A stretch of DNA of 64,000 bases, taken from NCBI RefSeq assembly GCF_002727185.1, contig NZ_NIZW01000018.1, positions 62,001-126,000 on the forward strand. Direction: 5' to 3'. Every line of letters begins with the position of its first letter. Position 1 is the stretch's first letter. The translations under genes and the position numbers were made by a program. The DNA is from Rhodopirellula bahusiensis. GTDB taxonomy: Bacteria; Planctomycetota; Planctomycetia; Pirellulales; Pirellulaceae. This document shows, in pieces, positions 17,916 through 26,930 of the stretch. A model generated the notes under the pieces. It was given only the letters and a program-made list of their open reading frames with translations, made no database searches and was not told where the DNA came from.

Positions 17916-20180
17916 ATGAGCGGTCAACGGTTTGTCTTGGTTGGTTTCCGGCACAGTGTGGTCCCCGGCTGGGGGCGATCACTTTGGTGCATGCTAGTCA
18001 TATTGCTTGGCCTGTTGCCCATTCATCTTGGACTGGCACAGACGGATACGTCGCCCAAAACGGGAGTGCTGATCGACGTCCCGTCTCCTCTGAACAGTCG
18101 CGACGTTGATCGGATCTTGGCTCGCTTGTCTCAGATCGCTGTCGCATCCAAACGCGGCGATGCATCTGACAGAGGCCGAACCACTGTGGTCCTGCGACTC
18201 GGAGAAACCGGCCGAGGTGGACAAGCGGATTCGGCCGCGCCAAGCAGCGAACAATCGACGCCTTCAGAGGCCAGGAATTCCGCTGGTGGAGCCACTGCAT
18301 TCGAGGACGCACTGAAGATCGCGCGAGCGGTTTCCAGTTCTGATCTCAAACGCGTCCGGGTGGTCGCCTGGGTCGATGGAGCCGTGTCCGGGCACGATGT
18401 GCTGCTACCGCTCGCTTCGGAAACGTTGCTGATTTCATCGTCTGGATCGATCGGTGACGCCGGTCGGTTTGAGCCACAGCTCGACGACACGATCGGAGTT
18501 TTGTATCAATCCATCGCCCGCCGCAGGGCTTTGATACCGCTGGAGTTGGTCGGTGGTTTGGTCGACTCCAGTCTCGAAGTTGCGAAGGTCAATTTGATCG
18601 ACGGTGAGTCAAGCTTTTTGTCCGGGAAATCGCTGCTGGACGCTCGCTCGGCTGGGCGGGTCGCTTCGGAAAACACCCTGGCCAATTCCGGCGAACCACT
18701 CGTCTTGGACGCCAATCAGCTCAGGCAAATTCGGGCCGCCGCGGCGATCGTCGATTCAGAAGAGACCGTTTCGGACTGGCTGGAACTGAGTGCACTGCAA
18801 AGCGACGATTCGCGATCAGTGGACGAAGCGGTCGGGCGATTGGTCCGAGTCACCGGCAATATCACCGGATCTCGCGTCCGTCGGTGGCAGAGCAATTTGG
18901 CCGCGACGATCGATTCGCCAGACGTGAACACGTGGTTGATTGCCATCGATTCACCAGGCGGCAATTTGAATCGAAGTGCATCGCTCGCTGCGACCCTGGC
19001 GGATCCCGGCATCGCCATTCAGGCGGTGGGAGGCTGCGTGACCGGCGAAGCTCGCGGGGATGCGGCGTTGATCGCGCTGGCCTGCCAACCACTAATCATG
19101 TTGCCGGATTCGACAATCGGCGGCAGTGGCGCCGACGCAATGTCACCCGCCGACGTGCAGCGTCAGTCAGAGCTGATCGACATGGTCGCGGACTCGACCG
19201 GCCGAAGCGTCGCGCTCATTCGCGGATTGCTGGATCCTTCCCTTTCAGTGCACCGATACGTTCACCGCCGCTCGGGACGAGTCCGCTACGCAACCTCGGA
19301 TCAAATCCGCCTGGACTCAAATGAAAACGAAACCAGCGATTGGCAGCGGATGGAAAAGATCGAACTCGCGTCGGGTCTCAACGCCTCCCAAGCCATGGAA
19401 CTCGGATTGGCCGATGGCACATCCGAATCTCTGCAAACAGCCTCCGCAGCAGTCGGCCTGAACGGCATCCCGCCAGAACTATCGGACCGCGGACTGGTTC
19501 GCTGGGTTGAACGACTCGGAGGCCAAACCGGACTCGCGATGTCGCTGTTGGTTGTCGGCTTCATGATGCTGTCGATCGAAGCAAGCGCCCCGGGACTCGG
19601 TTTTCCCGGGTTCATCGCTCTGGTTTGCTTCGCATTCTTCTTTTGGATCAAGTATCTCGCCGGGACCGCTGAGTGGGCAGAGCTCCTCGCCTTTGGACTT
19701 GGCCTGGCTTGCATCGGCATTGAGATATTTGTGCTGCCTGGCTTTGGAGTCTTCGGAGTCGGCGGCCTGATTTTGACAGCGATCGGCGTGATGCTCATGA
19801 GCCAAACGTTCGTCGTTCCACAGAACGCTTACCAGCTCGGTGAACTGACACGAGGCCTTTGGGTCACGCTTGGAGGACTAGGCGGCTGCGTTCTTGGCAT
19901 GATTTTGGTCCGGATGTATCTGCCACAAGCAGCTCTTGCGACTGGATTGTCGATGGGCGTCCCCGAAGCCAACCTGGATGAATCGGAACGCTTGGCTCAC
20001 TACGACAATCTGATGGGCCAAACCGGCGAAGCCACCACGCCGCTGCGGCCCAGCGGTAAGGCAAGGTTCGGTGAGACAATCGTTCCGGTCGTGAGCGACG
20101 CAACCGCGATCGATGCCGGTCAATCCATTCGTGTCATCCAAGTCCTCGGAAACCGAATCACCGTCGAGGCGGTGGATTGA
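17916..20180 (+). CDS. NfeD-family membrane protein with two SppA/ClpP-like protease modules
   Basis: The 754-residue product has a signal segment (residues 22-41), a first SppA/ClpP-like domain (about 50-190) holding VVAWVDGAVSGHD with a candidate nucleophile Ser158, and a second such domain (about 305-410) with AIDSPGG. In the second, the place of the usual serine block reads GEARGDAALIALA, so the nucleophile seems lost. Four or so membrane helices follow from about residue 530, then a C-terminal OB-like domain (ETIVPVVSDATAIDAGQSI). Usual long NfeD proteins are about 430-460 residues with one protease domain. They are thought to work with membrane-quality proteins such as stomatin. The next NfeD gene overlaps the stop by one base (TGATG), so they are cotranscribed. 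Confidence 0.8.
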   Translation: MSGQRFVLVGFRHSVVPGWGRSLWCMLVILLGLLPIHLGLAQTDTSPKTGVLIDVPSPLNSRDVDRILARLSQIAVASKRGDASDRGRTTVVLRLGETGRGGQADSAAPSSEQSTPSEARNSAGGATAFEDALKIARAVSSSDLKRVRVVAWVDGAVSGHDVLLPLASETLLISSSGSIGDAGRFEPQLDDTIGVLYQSIARRRALIPLELVGGLVDSSLEVAKVNLIDGESSFLSGKSLLDARSAGRVASENTLANSGEPLVLDANQLRQIRAAAAIVDSEETVSDWLELSALQSDDSRSVDEAVGRLVRVTGNITGSRVRRWQSNLAATIDSPDVNTWLIAIDSPGGNLNRSASLAATLADPGIAIQAVGGCVTGEARGDAALIALACQPLIMLPDSTIGGSGADAMSPADVQRQSELIDMVADSTGRSVALIRGLLDPSLSVHRYVHRRSGRVRYATSDQIRLDSNENETSDWQRMEKIELASGLNASQAMELGLADGTSESLQTASAAVGLNGIPPELSDRGLVRWVERLGGQTGLAMSLLVVGFMMLSIEASAPGLGFPGFIALVCFAFFFWIKYLAGTAEWAELLAFGLGLACIGIEIFVLPGFGVFGVGGLILTAIGVMLMSQTFVVPQNAYQLGELTRGLWVTLGGLGGCVLGMILVRMYLPQAALATGLSMGVPEANLDESERLAHYDNLMGQTGEATTPLRPSGKARFGETIVPVVSDATAIDAGQSIRVIQVLGNRITVEAVD

Positions 20181-20821
20181 TGCCGGTTCTCTACACGATC
20201 GGCTTGTTGGTACTCTTCCTGACTTTGGTGATTGCCGAGATCATCGTACCCAGTGGCGGCCTGCTTGGATTATTCGCGGTCGCCGCAGCGATCACCGCGG
20301 TTCTGATCGCATTCACCGTCAGCCTGAATTTCGGTCTGGCGATCGTCTTGGCCCTGCTCGTACTGACGCCGATCCTGCTCAGCATCGTCTTGAGATTCTG
20401 GCCGCAAACCGCGATCGGCAAAGAGATCTTGAACCGTCGTTCCAACGGAACAGAAAGCTCCGCTCCCGTCGCAACCACCCCCGACGGCACCCCGCTGGTC
20501 GACCTAATCGGCCGCTACGGAGTCGCCGCATCCGATTTACTACCAGCAGGCCGAGTCATCATCGACGGCCACAAAGTCGACGCAGTAAGCACCGGAATGC
20601 CAATTGACAGCGGAGATCCAATCAAAGTCGTCCGAGTCCAAGCCGGAAAACTGCAGGTTCGATCAGCAACCGCAGAAGAATCCCAAACGGACATGCCTGC
20701 CGAATCAGCAGAATCAATAGAGCTATATAACAATACTGACTCAGCCAAAACCCTCGACGAAGTCAACCTGGATGACCTAGACATCGAATCCAGCCCGGCA
20801 AGTTCAATACGCTATCCATGA
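20180..20821 (+). CDS. Short NfeD-family membrane protein
   Basis: The 213-residue product has three to four N-terminal membrane helices (residues 1-75: TIGLLVLFLTLVIAEIIVPSG, LLGLFAVAAAITAVLIAFTV, LAIVLALLVLTPILLSIVL). A soluble OB-like domain follows, with the NfeD pattern GRYGVAASDLLPAGRVIIDG and AVSTGMPIDSGDPIKVV. The last 50 residues are acidic and low in complexity. The ATG overlaps the previous stop (TGATG), so its translation is coupled to the long NfeD protein, and the pair probably form one membrane complex. Confidence 0.85.
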   Translation: MPVLYTIGLLVLFLTLVIAEIIVPSGGLLGLFAVAAAITAVLIAFTVSLNFGLAIVLALLVLTPILLSIVLRFWPQTAIGKEILNRRSNGTESSAPVATTPDGTPLVDLIGRYGVAASDLLPAGRVIIDGHKVDAVSTGMPIDSGDPIKVVRVQAGKLQVRSATAEESQTDMPAESAESIELYNNTDSAKTLDEVNLDDLDIESSPASSIRYP

Positions 20822-20860
20822 AAATGTATGGCCGCAGTAACCACCCCCCCAAACAGCAAG

Positions 20861-21493
20861 TCAGCTCGCAGCAGTCGGTATCAGTCTACGTCGTCGCGCG
20901 ATAGCCGCACATGCACCGATGCCAAGCAGGGCGAAAGCAGAAGGTTCAGGTACTGCAGAAGCGCCAAAGGTCTCGAACGTATAATCGAAGTTTGGGAATG
21001 CCATATAACCAGTATTCGCAAACGTATTGCCACGTGAATACGGATCATTAACTGATCCAGATAGAGCCAAGGTGTCGTTAGTGCTAGTAAATACGAGATA
21101 GAGCGTTTGATCGGGCACAACAGAAACACTCCCAAAATCAACTACTGCATATTGTCCTGGGCTAACGCTATTAGACGTACCTGAACCCAACATTACCCCC
21201 GAATCATTAGGCAGAGCACTAAAAAGCTCGATCGTAATGTTGCCGCTGCCGATACCAGCATCGCTGCCGCCCCAAAGATGCACCCTGGCGCCGGTAATAT
21301 TGTCTAGAGTTGGGCGAAACGATTGAGCAAGGTCGTTTTGAGAAAACTCGGCGATACGTGACAGGCTCCCTGCTGTTCCACTTGGCGCCCCAGCCAGTTG
21401 GCTCTGATCAACGATTACGGCTGCATCTGCGAGAGTTAACGTCGCCAATTGCAGAGTGAGCAATATCGCACCAAAAACAATGATTCGAAACAA
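20861..21493 (-). CDS. PEP-CTERM sorting-domain protein
   Basis: The C-terminus carries a full PEP-CTERM sorting tag: the PEP motif in AVPEPSAFALLG, a hydrophobic helix (LLGIGACAAIA) and a basic cluster (RRRR). Exosortase would cut and anchor it to the surface. A signal peptide (MFRIIVFGAILLTLQLATLTLADA) starts at the TTG at 21493, which has GGAGA 8 bases upstream; the frame stays open to a GTG at 21577 without a ribosome site. The body (IVDQSQLAGAP, FSQNDLAQSFRPTLDNITGARVHL, NITIELFSALP) resembles secreted beta-sandwich proteins. No exosortase gene is in the window. Codon use is more AT-rich than in its neighbours. Confidence 0.85.
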   Translation of the reverse strand: MFRIIVFGAILLTLQLATLTLADAAVIVDQSQLAGAPSGTAGSLSRIAEFSQNDLAQSFRPTLDNITGARVHLWGGSDAGIGSGNITIELFSALPNDSGVMLGSGTSNSVSPGQYAVVDFGSVSVVPDQTLYLVFTSTNDTLALSGSVNDPYSRGNTFANTGYMAFPNFDYTFETFGASAVPEPSAFALLGIGACAAIARRRRLIPTAAS

Positions 21494-21938
21494 GTTATTT
21501 CTCCGGCACCGTGAGTCTGATTGAGCTAGGAATTGACCTAACAAGTCCACCACCGGAAGTATAACTAGCCGATCCACGCGGGGGGCGAAAGGAAACCGCT
21601 GAAATTAAAGAATTCCCGTCGCCGTTTGTTGGTGACCTCTACGCAATGGCTGATGAACCAACCAGGGTCTTCCCGCCAGCCATTAGTGCCGCGTCATATG
21701 CGACTGACGCTGGCTTTCACCCAAGATTGTCCGCTGAAGCAACACTCGGCGATAGCCGCAAAAGCATTGTGGCGAACATCTGCGATAGGAAACGCTTGGA
21801 AGTCCTGATCGCTCAGGTCAGACAAAACGCTCCAAAGCAGCGATACAATACAGCTTCTATCCGATTCCGAAGAATGGCACCCAAAACGAGTGCCATTCGC
21901 ACCAAATCACTTCAAAGGACGCAGCAACGAAGCTCTAA
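21494..21938. other. Intergenic stretch between two minus-strand genes, with a perfect hairpin
   Basis: About 445 bases. A plus-strand frame at 21646-21942 (98 codons) shows no recognisable family and ends inside the next gene, so I do not call it. A perfect 9-base hairpin, GAATGGCAC/GTGCCATTC with a 9-base loop, spans 21872-21898, some 40 bases past the stop of the DUF1559 gene; it lacks a T-run but may protect or end that transcript. Confidence 0.4.
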
Positions 21939-23195
21939 TTAAAACGCCTCTGTGTCTAGTACATACTCAGGCCAAGGCACATGACTGCTCTTTCCACGGG
22001 GAGTCAGCAGGGCTTGGTAGATTCGATAGTCGATAGAATCGGGGATAAACCGAGTACCGCCGTCAGCCATCGCCGCGTTAACTCCGTCGTTGTGTGCCGA
22101 GGAAGGCCGTGCTAGCTGGGGCGAATTTGCCGCGGTCATTTGCAGATTGAAGATTTCATCCGAAACCGAGGTCCCTCCGCCATTGATACGTAGTTTTGTG
22201 AAGTTAGCCGTGTCCATCGGCACTGAACCAACTTTACTATTCCAAGGAAACGAACTCCCTTTCGAGGCGTCAGGATCGGCGTAGTGCCAAGCCATTCCGT
22301 TGGAGAACCGAGCAGCGAAAATAGCAGGAGAACTCGTGTCGGAGTTGTTGAATGTCACAGTTTCATCGGCTGGCAAGTTCCCTGCATCAATAAAGCCAGC
22401 GCGATGCCAAGGCATCGCTTGAACGTTCTCTGAGAACAACATCGTATTACCAGCGCCATCTTTAAAATCGTCGAGTCGAACCTTTGGACCCTCGTATTGG
22501 TGTTTCCCGCCGATAATATTGTATTTGCAGTTGAATACTCCGTTAGCTCGACTTTGAGATTCCTCGAAAGCTTGATCCGCGCTCATCGAAGTTACGCTTC
22601 CTCCGATAGGTAGAGGTGTACCAACGGCTCCGCCTGTAGTGCTAAAAAAGTGGGCCAACCCTGTATTTGCAATGTAGCTGTTCTTCCCGCTTTCACCTTG
22701 CGCAACAGGATTACTTGGGCACTGCATGATTGCCAGGTTTGGCGCAGCGAGCGAGTGAAAATCATTGCCGGATGCACCACTCGTTGGCTCATGCTCTGTG
22801 TCCGCGGCTCCTAGGTGAACGATCGGGTAGCGATCTTCACTCCAGTGCTCGTATGTAGGCTGTGCGTCGAGCCATGGAAGCAACGCTACCGTCCACGTCC
22901 CAATTTTCATGTGTGCGGGCAGGCTTCCGTTCAACGGGTCGGATGGGTCAGATCCGCCAGCAAATCGGCCAAAACTCTGGATATATCCAGGCAGTTCGCC
23001 TTTCGAGTTTTCATACTGGATCGCCGCCAAGGACAGGTTCTTGATCTGCGTGCTGCATTGGTTGCGGCGGGCTGTTTCTCGAGCTGAGTTGACAGCTGGA
23101 ATGAGCAGCCCCATCAAAATGCCGATGATGGTGATCACCACCAGCAATTCAACGAGAGTGAAACCGGATGGTTTGGTTTTCATGGCGGTGTCCAT
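21939..23195 (-). CDS. DUF1559 prepilin-like protein
   Basis: The 418-residue product starts MDTAMK, then the type IV prepilin signal: cleavage after the Gly of SGFTLVELLVVITIIG with Glu at position +5. The helix continues to about residue 30, after which a globular secreted domain follows. The C-terminus has SAHNDGVNAAMADGGTRFI, a DUF1559 hallmark. Planctomycetes encode dozens of these, used as pseudopilins or surface proteins. I chose the Met at 23195; the Met at 23183 is equally good, whereas the frame extending to 23444 is not signal-like. No pilus assembly gene is adjacent. Confidence 0.9.
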   Translation of the reverse strand: MDTAMKTKPSGFTLVELLVVITIIGILMGLLIPAVNSARETARRNQCSTQIKNLSLAAIQYENSKGELPGYIQSFGRFAGGSDPSDPLNGSLPAHMKIGTWTVALLPWLDAQPTYEHWSEDRYPIVHLGAADTEHEPTSGASGNDFHSLAAPNLAIMQCPSNPVAQGESGKNSYIANTGLAHFFSTTGGAVGTPLPIGGSVTSMSADQAFEESQSRANGVFNCKYNIIGGKHQYEGPKVRLDDFKDGAGNTMLFSENVQAMPWHRAGFIDAGNLPADETVTFNNSDTSSPAIFAARFSNGMAWHYADPDASKGSSFPWNSKVGSVPMDTANFTKLRINGGGTSVSDEIFNLQMTAANSPQLARPSSAHNDGVNAAMADGGTRFIPDSIDYRIYQALLTPRGKSSHVPWPEYVLDTEAF

Positions 23196-23625
23196 AGGCG
23201 AAGAGATAAGAGACGACGCGATCCGGCAGTCGCCGGTCTGTTCGATCGCTAGCGACCCCATTATTCCAAGCCACGGCGGGAATTGCAACTCAGAACCCCC
23301 TTCCCGTCGCTCGTATGGGGTAGTAACGCACCGTCTCGTGCGTCCTAGCTTGACCCTGCGGGCATCCGCAGTCGGCCTGAGTGCCTTTCTGGCAGCCTGG
23401 CGGGCAAACAAGCAACGATTTGCGTGTCTTCCATCACCCCCCAAATGAGAAGCGTTCTCAAATCGATGGCTTGGAACGCATCACAAAAACCGAATTCGTC
23501 CTGTGGCGATAAAAAGATTTGCTGAAGAAAACACTATCCAGCCCCGTTCCAGCGATTTGGATTGCAAGCAATACCGAACTGGACATTTTGGCGCACGGTC
23601 AATAGCAGCGTACGTACGAGCGAAC

Positions 23626-24384
23626 TTAATATCCGCCTTGCTCGATAGCTGCCCTCAGTTCCCGCTTTAAAATCTCGTCGATCGGCTTACGCTCAAAGAA
23701 CTGATCCTCCAGATCGTCGCGGTCGCCAATCAACTTTGCTCGTTGAACCACGTCGCGAATGTCGTCTTCGACGAGAGGCTGTTTCAACACGCGACCAAGC
23801 GGATGCGTGGTATCGACCTGGGTTGTCGGTAGCAAAACATCATTGACGTCGATCACCGTCGCCTTGCCTCGCTCGATCGCACGCCGAAGTCGCGAAATCT
23901 GTTTCAGAGCGTTGTCGCGTTCATCGTCATCGAAATTCTCTTTGACGAACGAATCAATCACGTCGAGTTCGCCGTATTGTGGGATCGGCAATCGCACCAA
24001 TCGTTGCATCACCGCAGAGGCCTGCTCCTGCGGGTAGTCGTCCGCCTGCATTTGCTTGATCGTTGTTTCCAACTGATCGATGACCGACTTCTTTTCGTCC
24101 GGTGGCAACAGGCTCTGCTCGATGACGTCGACGTAGCCGACCAATGTTCGGACGGCAACTTCCGTTCGTTTTTGGAACAACACCCAAGTCGTAACGCCAC
24201 AGAACACGAACGACACGATGCCCATCAGCAACGTGCATGCAACCACAATCGGCATGCACCCCGGTTCTTGTTGCGCCGAGGTGCTGGCCTCTTGACCAGG
24301 TGGACTGGTCGAAGAAGTTTCAGAATCCGAACCAGCCTCGGAATCATCCAAAGCCGGTTCTTTGTCATCGTTGGTCGAACTCAC
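23626..24384 (-). CDS. Membrane-anchored protein cotranscribed with greA
   Basis: The 252-residue product has an acidic, Ser-rich cytoplasmic N-terminus (residues 1-43), one membrane helix ([20 protein letters not shown]) and a helical C-terminal domain of about 180 residues with many Asp/Glu. No family is recognised. The start codon overlaps the greA stop by 4 bases (ATGA on the minus strand), so translation is coupled to greA. Why an elongation factor should share a transcript with a membrane protein is not evident. Confidence 0.75.
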   Translation of the reverse strand: MSSTNDDKEPALDDSEAGSDSETSSTSPPGQEASTSAQQEPGCMPIVVACTLLMGIVSFVFCGVTTWVLFQKRTEVAVRTLVGYVDVIEQSLLPPDEKKSVIDQLETTIKQMQADDYPQEQASAVMQRLVRLPIPQYGELDVIDSFVKENFDDDERDNALKQISRLRRAIERGKATVIDVNDVLLPTTQVDTTHPLGRVLKQPLVEDDIRDVVQRAKLIGDRDDLEDQFFERKPIDEILKRELRAAIEQGGY

Positions 24385-24860
24385 AGATCGAATTCAATTT
24401 TCAGGATTTTGAACTTCAATTTTCCTGCGGGCACATCGACCTCAGCCGTTTCGCCAACCTTCTTGCCAACCAACCCCTGACCAAACGGACTGGTGACAAG
24501 AATCTTGCCGCTGTCGTAGTCTTCATCGCCAGCACCGACCAAGGTGAACTGTTCTTCGTCGCCGTAGGCAACGTCTTCCACCGTCACGGTGCAGCCAAAC
24601 ACGACCTCATCTTTGGGAAGCGACGACACGTCGATGATGGACGCGCGAGCGATCTTGTCCCGCAGCTCGTTGATCTTCGCCATCAACATGCCTTGGTTCT
24701 CACGCTGGGCGTGATATTCCGCGTTCTCTTTCAAGTCGCCTTCTTCACGAGCTTCCGCGATTTTCTGAACGATCACGGGCATCTCTTCGTTTTCCATGCG
24801 ATTGATCTCGGCCTTGATCTTGTTGTAGCCCTCTCGGGTCATTGGCACCGATTCGACCAT
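24381..24860 (-). CDS. greA: Transcription elongation factor GreA
   Basis: GreA reactivates stalled RNA polymerase by helping it cleave the backtracked transcript. The 159-residue product has the full N-terminal coiled coil with the signature [20 protein letters not shown], whose Asp and Glu tip residues reach the polymerase active site, and the C-terminal FKBP-like domain ([20 protein letters not shown]). The start at 24860 ([12 protein letters not shown]) matches other GreA proteins; the longer frame is not conserved in type. It is followed by a membrane-protein gene in a 4-base overlap and preceded by a terminator of the yacG transcript. Confidence 0.96.
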   Translation of the reverse strand: MVESVPMTREGYNKIKAEINRMENEEMPVIVQKIAEAREEGDLKENAEYHAQRENQGMLMAKINELRDKIARASIIDVSSLPKDEVVFGCTVTVEDVAYGDEEQFTLVGAGDEDYDSGKILVTSPFGQGLVGKKVGETAEVDVPAGKLKFKILKIEFDL

Positions 24861-24894
24861 TGTCGCGATCCTACGTGTGTTTGGCTGGAGACAT

Positions 24895-24926
24895 AAAAAA
24901 AGAAACCTTCCCCAAGGGAAAGGTTC
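24895..24926 (-). terminator. Rho-independent terminator between yacG and greA
   Basis: On the minus strand AACCTTTCCC and GGGGAAGGTT form a 10-base stem (one G-U), directly followed by TC and seven T residues. It lies 160 bases past the yacG stop and 35 bases before the greA start codon, so it separates the two transcripts or acts as an attenuator of greA. Confidence 0.75.
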
Positions 24927-25086
24927 GTTCGCAATCCTGAATTGTCGACCAGTCCGATTGAAAAGTCCAGTCCCAGGACCCACCCGATTTGCAACGCCGT
25001 GCTCTGAAGCCACCCCAGCTGGCCAATCGATTCAATTCATTCAACGGCAATCAAACCGCGCAATTATGAACTGCCGACCCACGATA

Positions 25087-25335
25087 CTAGCCGTCAAATC
25101 GATGAGCACTCTGGTTGTGCCGCTCAGGAGTCGGCTGAGACAGATCGCGATCATCCAAGTACTCAACGGGCGTGTCGCCGGGATCGCCTTCGTGAGGCAA
25201 ACCGATCTCCTCGTTCATCCAACGCCCCAAATCGATCAGCTGGCAACGCTTGGAACAAAACGGCATCGCTGGCGTCTCATCCGATAGAAAACGGCGGCTG
25301 CAGGTTGGGCAATTGAGTCTGACAGGCGGTTCCAT
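25087..25335 (-). CDS. yacG: YacG-like zinc protein, DNA gyrase inhibitor family
   Basis: The 82-residue product has four zinc-binding cysteines in the YacG order: CPTC (C9, C12) and PFCSKRC (C27, C31), followed by the family's IDLGRWMNEEIGLP. In E. coli YacG binds the GyrB C-terminal domain and inhibits gyrase. The C-terminal tail is charged and unstructured. Length is close to the usual 60-70 residues. It is transcribed alone, away from the retropepsin gene, with hairpins on both sides. Confidence 0.88.
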   Translation of the reverse strand: MEPPVRLNCPTCSRRFLSDETPAMPFCSKRCQLIDLGRWMNEEIGLPHEGDPGDTPVEYLDDRDLSQPTPERHNQSAHRFDG

Positions 25336-25407
25336 GATGGGCTCCTCAATCGGTTCACTTGGTCAATCGTCGTCGGCATTATTCGGATGCAGGTTCGTCC
25401 TTGACCG

Positions 25408-25434
25408 AAAAAGGCCTCCTCCCACAGGAGGGCT
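25408..25434 (-). terminator. Terminator-like hairpin in the yacG leader
   Basis: On the minus strand CCTCCT and AGGAGG form a 6-base stem with a 5-base loop, followed by CC and five T residues, about 70 bases before the yacG start. No minus-strand gene lies upstream, so it may be an attenuator rather than a true end. Confidence 0.45.
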
Positions 25435-25592
25435 CGGCTACAATCATTCAGTGTTGCACTCGGTGAAGCTTTCAATCACGAAACTCGCCCCACTCGGTTG
25501 ATCCCAAAAGGATTGGATCGAGTCAACCTTTCGGCCGCAACGCCTTCGTCAATCAAACTGGCTTTCCCACGTCCTTTCGTCAAGCTCGACCG

Positions 25593-26804
25593 ATGCAATC
25601 CAAATGCCATCGCCGCCTCCCGCCGGGCTATCGAACCAACCAACCGTCACACCCGGTGAACTCGGTCGTAGTTTGGAGCCACCGATCCTCGGCCGGCCAA
25701 TACTTGGTCATCGCAGCCTTGTTGCTCGCGACCCTGGGCATCACTGCCCCAACGACGGGCGAAGACGAAGCAACTGAACAGCCCGCCGGCAAAACCCAGG
25801 TGACTCGTTATTCCGCAAGCGTCGAAGCCAAGGCGGAAAAAATCTTGCAAGACGCTGGCCTGCGACGCAGCGGAAAATCCTTGGTCGCGAATGAGTCCGC
25901 TGACATCGCCCGATCGATGACTGCTCTGATCAAGCAGCGACGCGAACTGATCTTGGAACAGAAAGAGCTCGACGCATTGCTGGCCCAGGTCCAGCAGATC
26001 AACGAACAAATACGAGTGTCGGAGAATCAAGACGGAGAACTGAACCTGCAATTGGCCCGCGTCGCGGGAAACGATGTCGGCGCGAACAACCGAATTGTGG
26101 CTTTGATCAATGCCAACCGAACTCGCGTCGGCCAGTTGCGATCACAACGAACCAAGACTCAAGAGCTTGCCAACGAGCAAAGATCAGAGCTCAATTCAAA
26201 GCAAGCCGACTACGCTGAATCCGTGTTTCAAATCCGCAAGGACTTGGACGCGTTGCGAGATTCGATCGGGAAGATTTTGGAAGACGCCAAAGTCAAAATT
26301 GCAATCCAGGTCATGAATGCAAATCAGGGTGTTCCGTCCTCGATATCAGCCGAAGACATCCTGCACACAATTGAACTGCGCCTGGCAAAGATCGAACAGG
26401 AAGTCTTTTCGGAATCAATCCCACTCGAGATCGAACGCAATGGTTCGCTTTACGTGACCGCCAGCGTCAACAACCAACCTGTTCGCATGGTCGTCGACAG
26501 CGGGGCGACGCTGGTGACGTTGACCGCCGAAGCCGCGAAAGAATTGAAGATTGAAGTCCCCACCGACGCGCCGCTGTTGCGTCTGGTAATGGCGAACGGC
26601 GACGAAATCTCGGCCAAACGAGTCAACCTGGACTCCGTTCGCGTGGGCCCGTTCGAAGCGAAAGATGTCTCCTGTGCGATCTTGGATCCGGTCGCCTCGC
26701 GAGCCGATCCCATGCTAGGGATGAGCTACCTCGGTGAATTCAAATTCGAGATCGATGCGGCGCAGAAAAGCCTCAGCATGCTGCGGGTCGAGACGTCACC
26801 CTGA
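25593..26804 (+). CDS. Retropepsin-like aspartic protease with coiled-coil domain
   Basis: The 403-residue product has a signal or anchor helix (residues 36-52), a coiled-coil region from about 65 to 260 rich in Gln, Glu and Arg, and a C-terminal retropepsin-like domain. The catalytic motif is VVDSGATLVTLT (Asp302) and the partner segment LGMSYLGEFKFEID fits the family's C-terminal psi loop. Such single-domain proteases work as dimers, and the coiled coil may drive dimerisation. The protein is probably periplasmic. Substrate unknown. A possible leader hairpin region of divergent yacG lies upstream. Confidence 0.85.
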   Translation: MQSKCHRRLPPGYRTNQPSHPVNSVVVWSHRSSAGQYLVIAALLLATLGITAPTTGEDEATEQPAGKTQVTRYSASVEAKAEKILQDAGLRRSGKSLVANESADIARSMTALIKQRRELILEQKELDALLAQVQQINEQIRVSENQDGELNLQLARVAGNDVGANNRIVALINANRTRVGQLRSQRTKTQELANEQRSELNSKQADYAESVFQIRKDLDALRDSIGKILEDAKVKIAIQVMNANQGVPSSISAEDILHTIELRLAKIEQEVFSESIPLEIERNGSLYVTASVNNQPVRMVVDSGATLVTLTAEAAKELKIEVPTDAPLLRLVMANGDEISAKRVNLDSVRVGPFEAKDVSCAILDPVASRADPMLGMSYLGEFKFEIDAAQKSLSMLRVETSP

Positions 26805-26930
26805 GAAACTTGCATCGGCCCTCTCCAGCGGTGACAATAAACGTCCCGCCACGAGTTCCCTCGCCGCTCCCGCCCCACCTCCCAAAGCAATCGTGTTGTG
26901 ATCGCGATTGTTTTTGCTCGCCGAGTGCTT

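Noticed and set aside
21646-21942. 98-codon plus-strand frame between the PEP-CTERM and DUF1559 genes
   Set aside because: It is not recognisable, lacks a ribosome site and runs into the 3' end of the DUF1559 gene.
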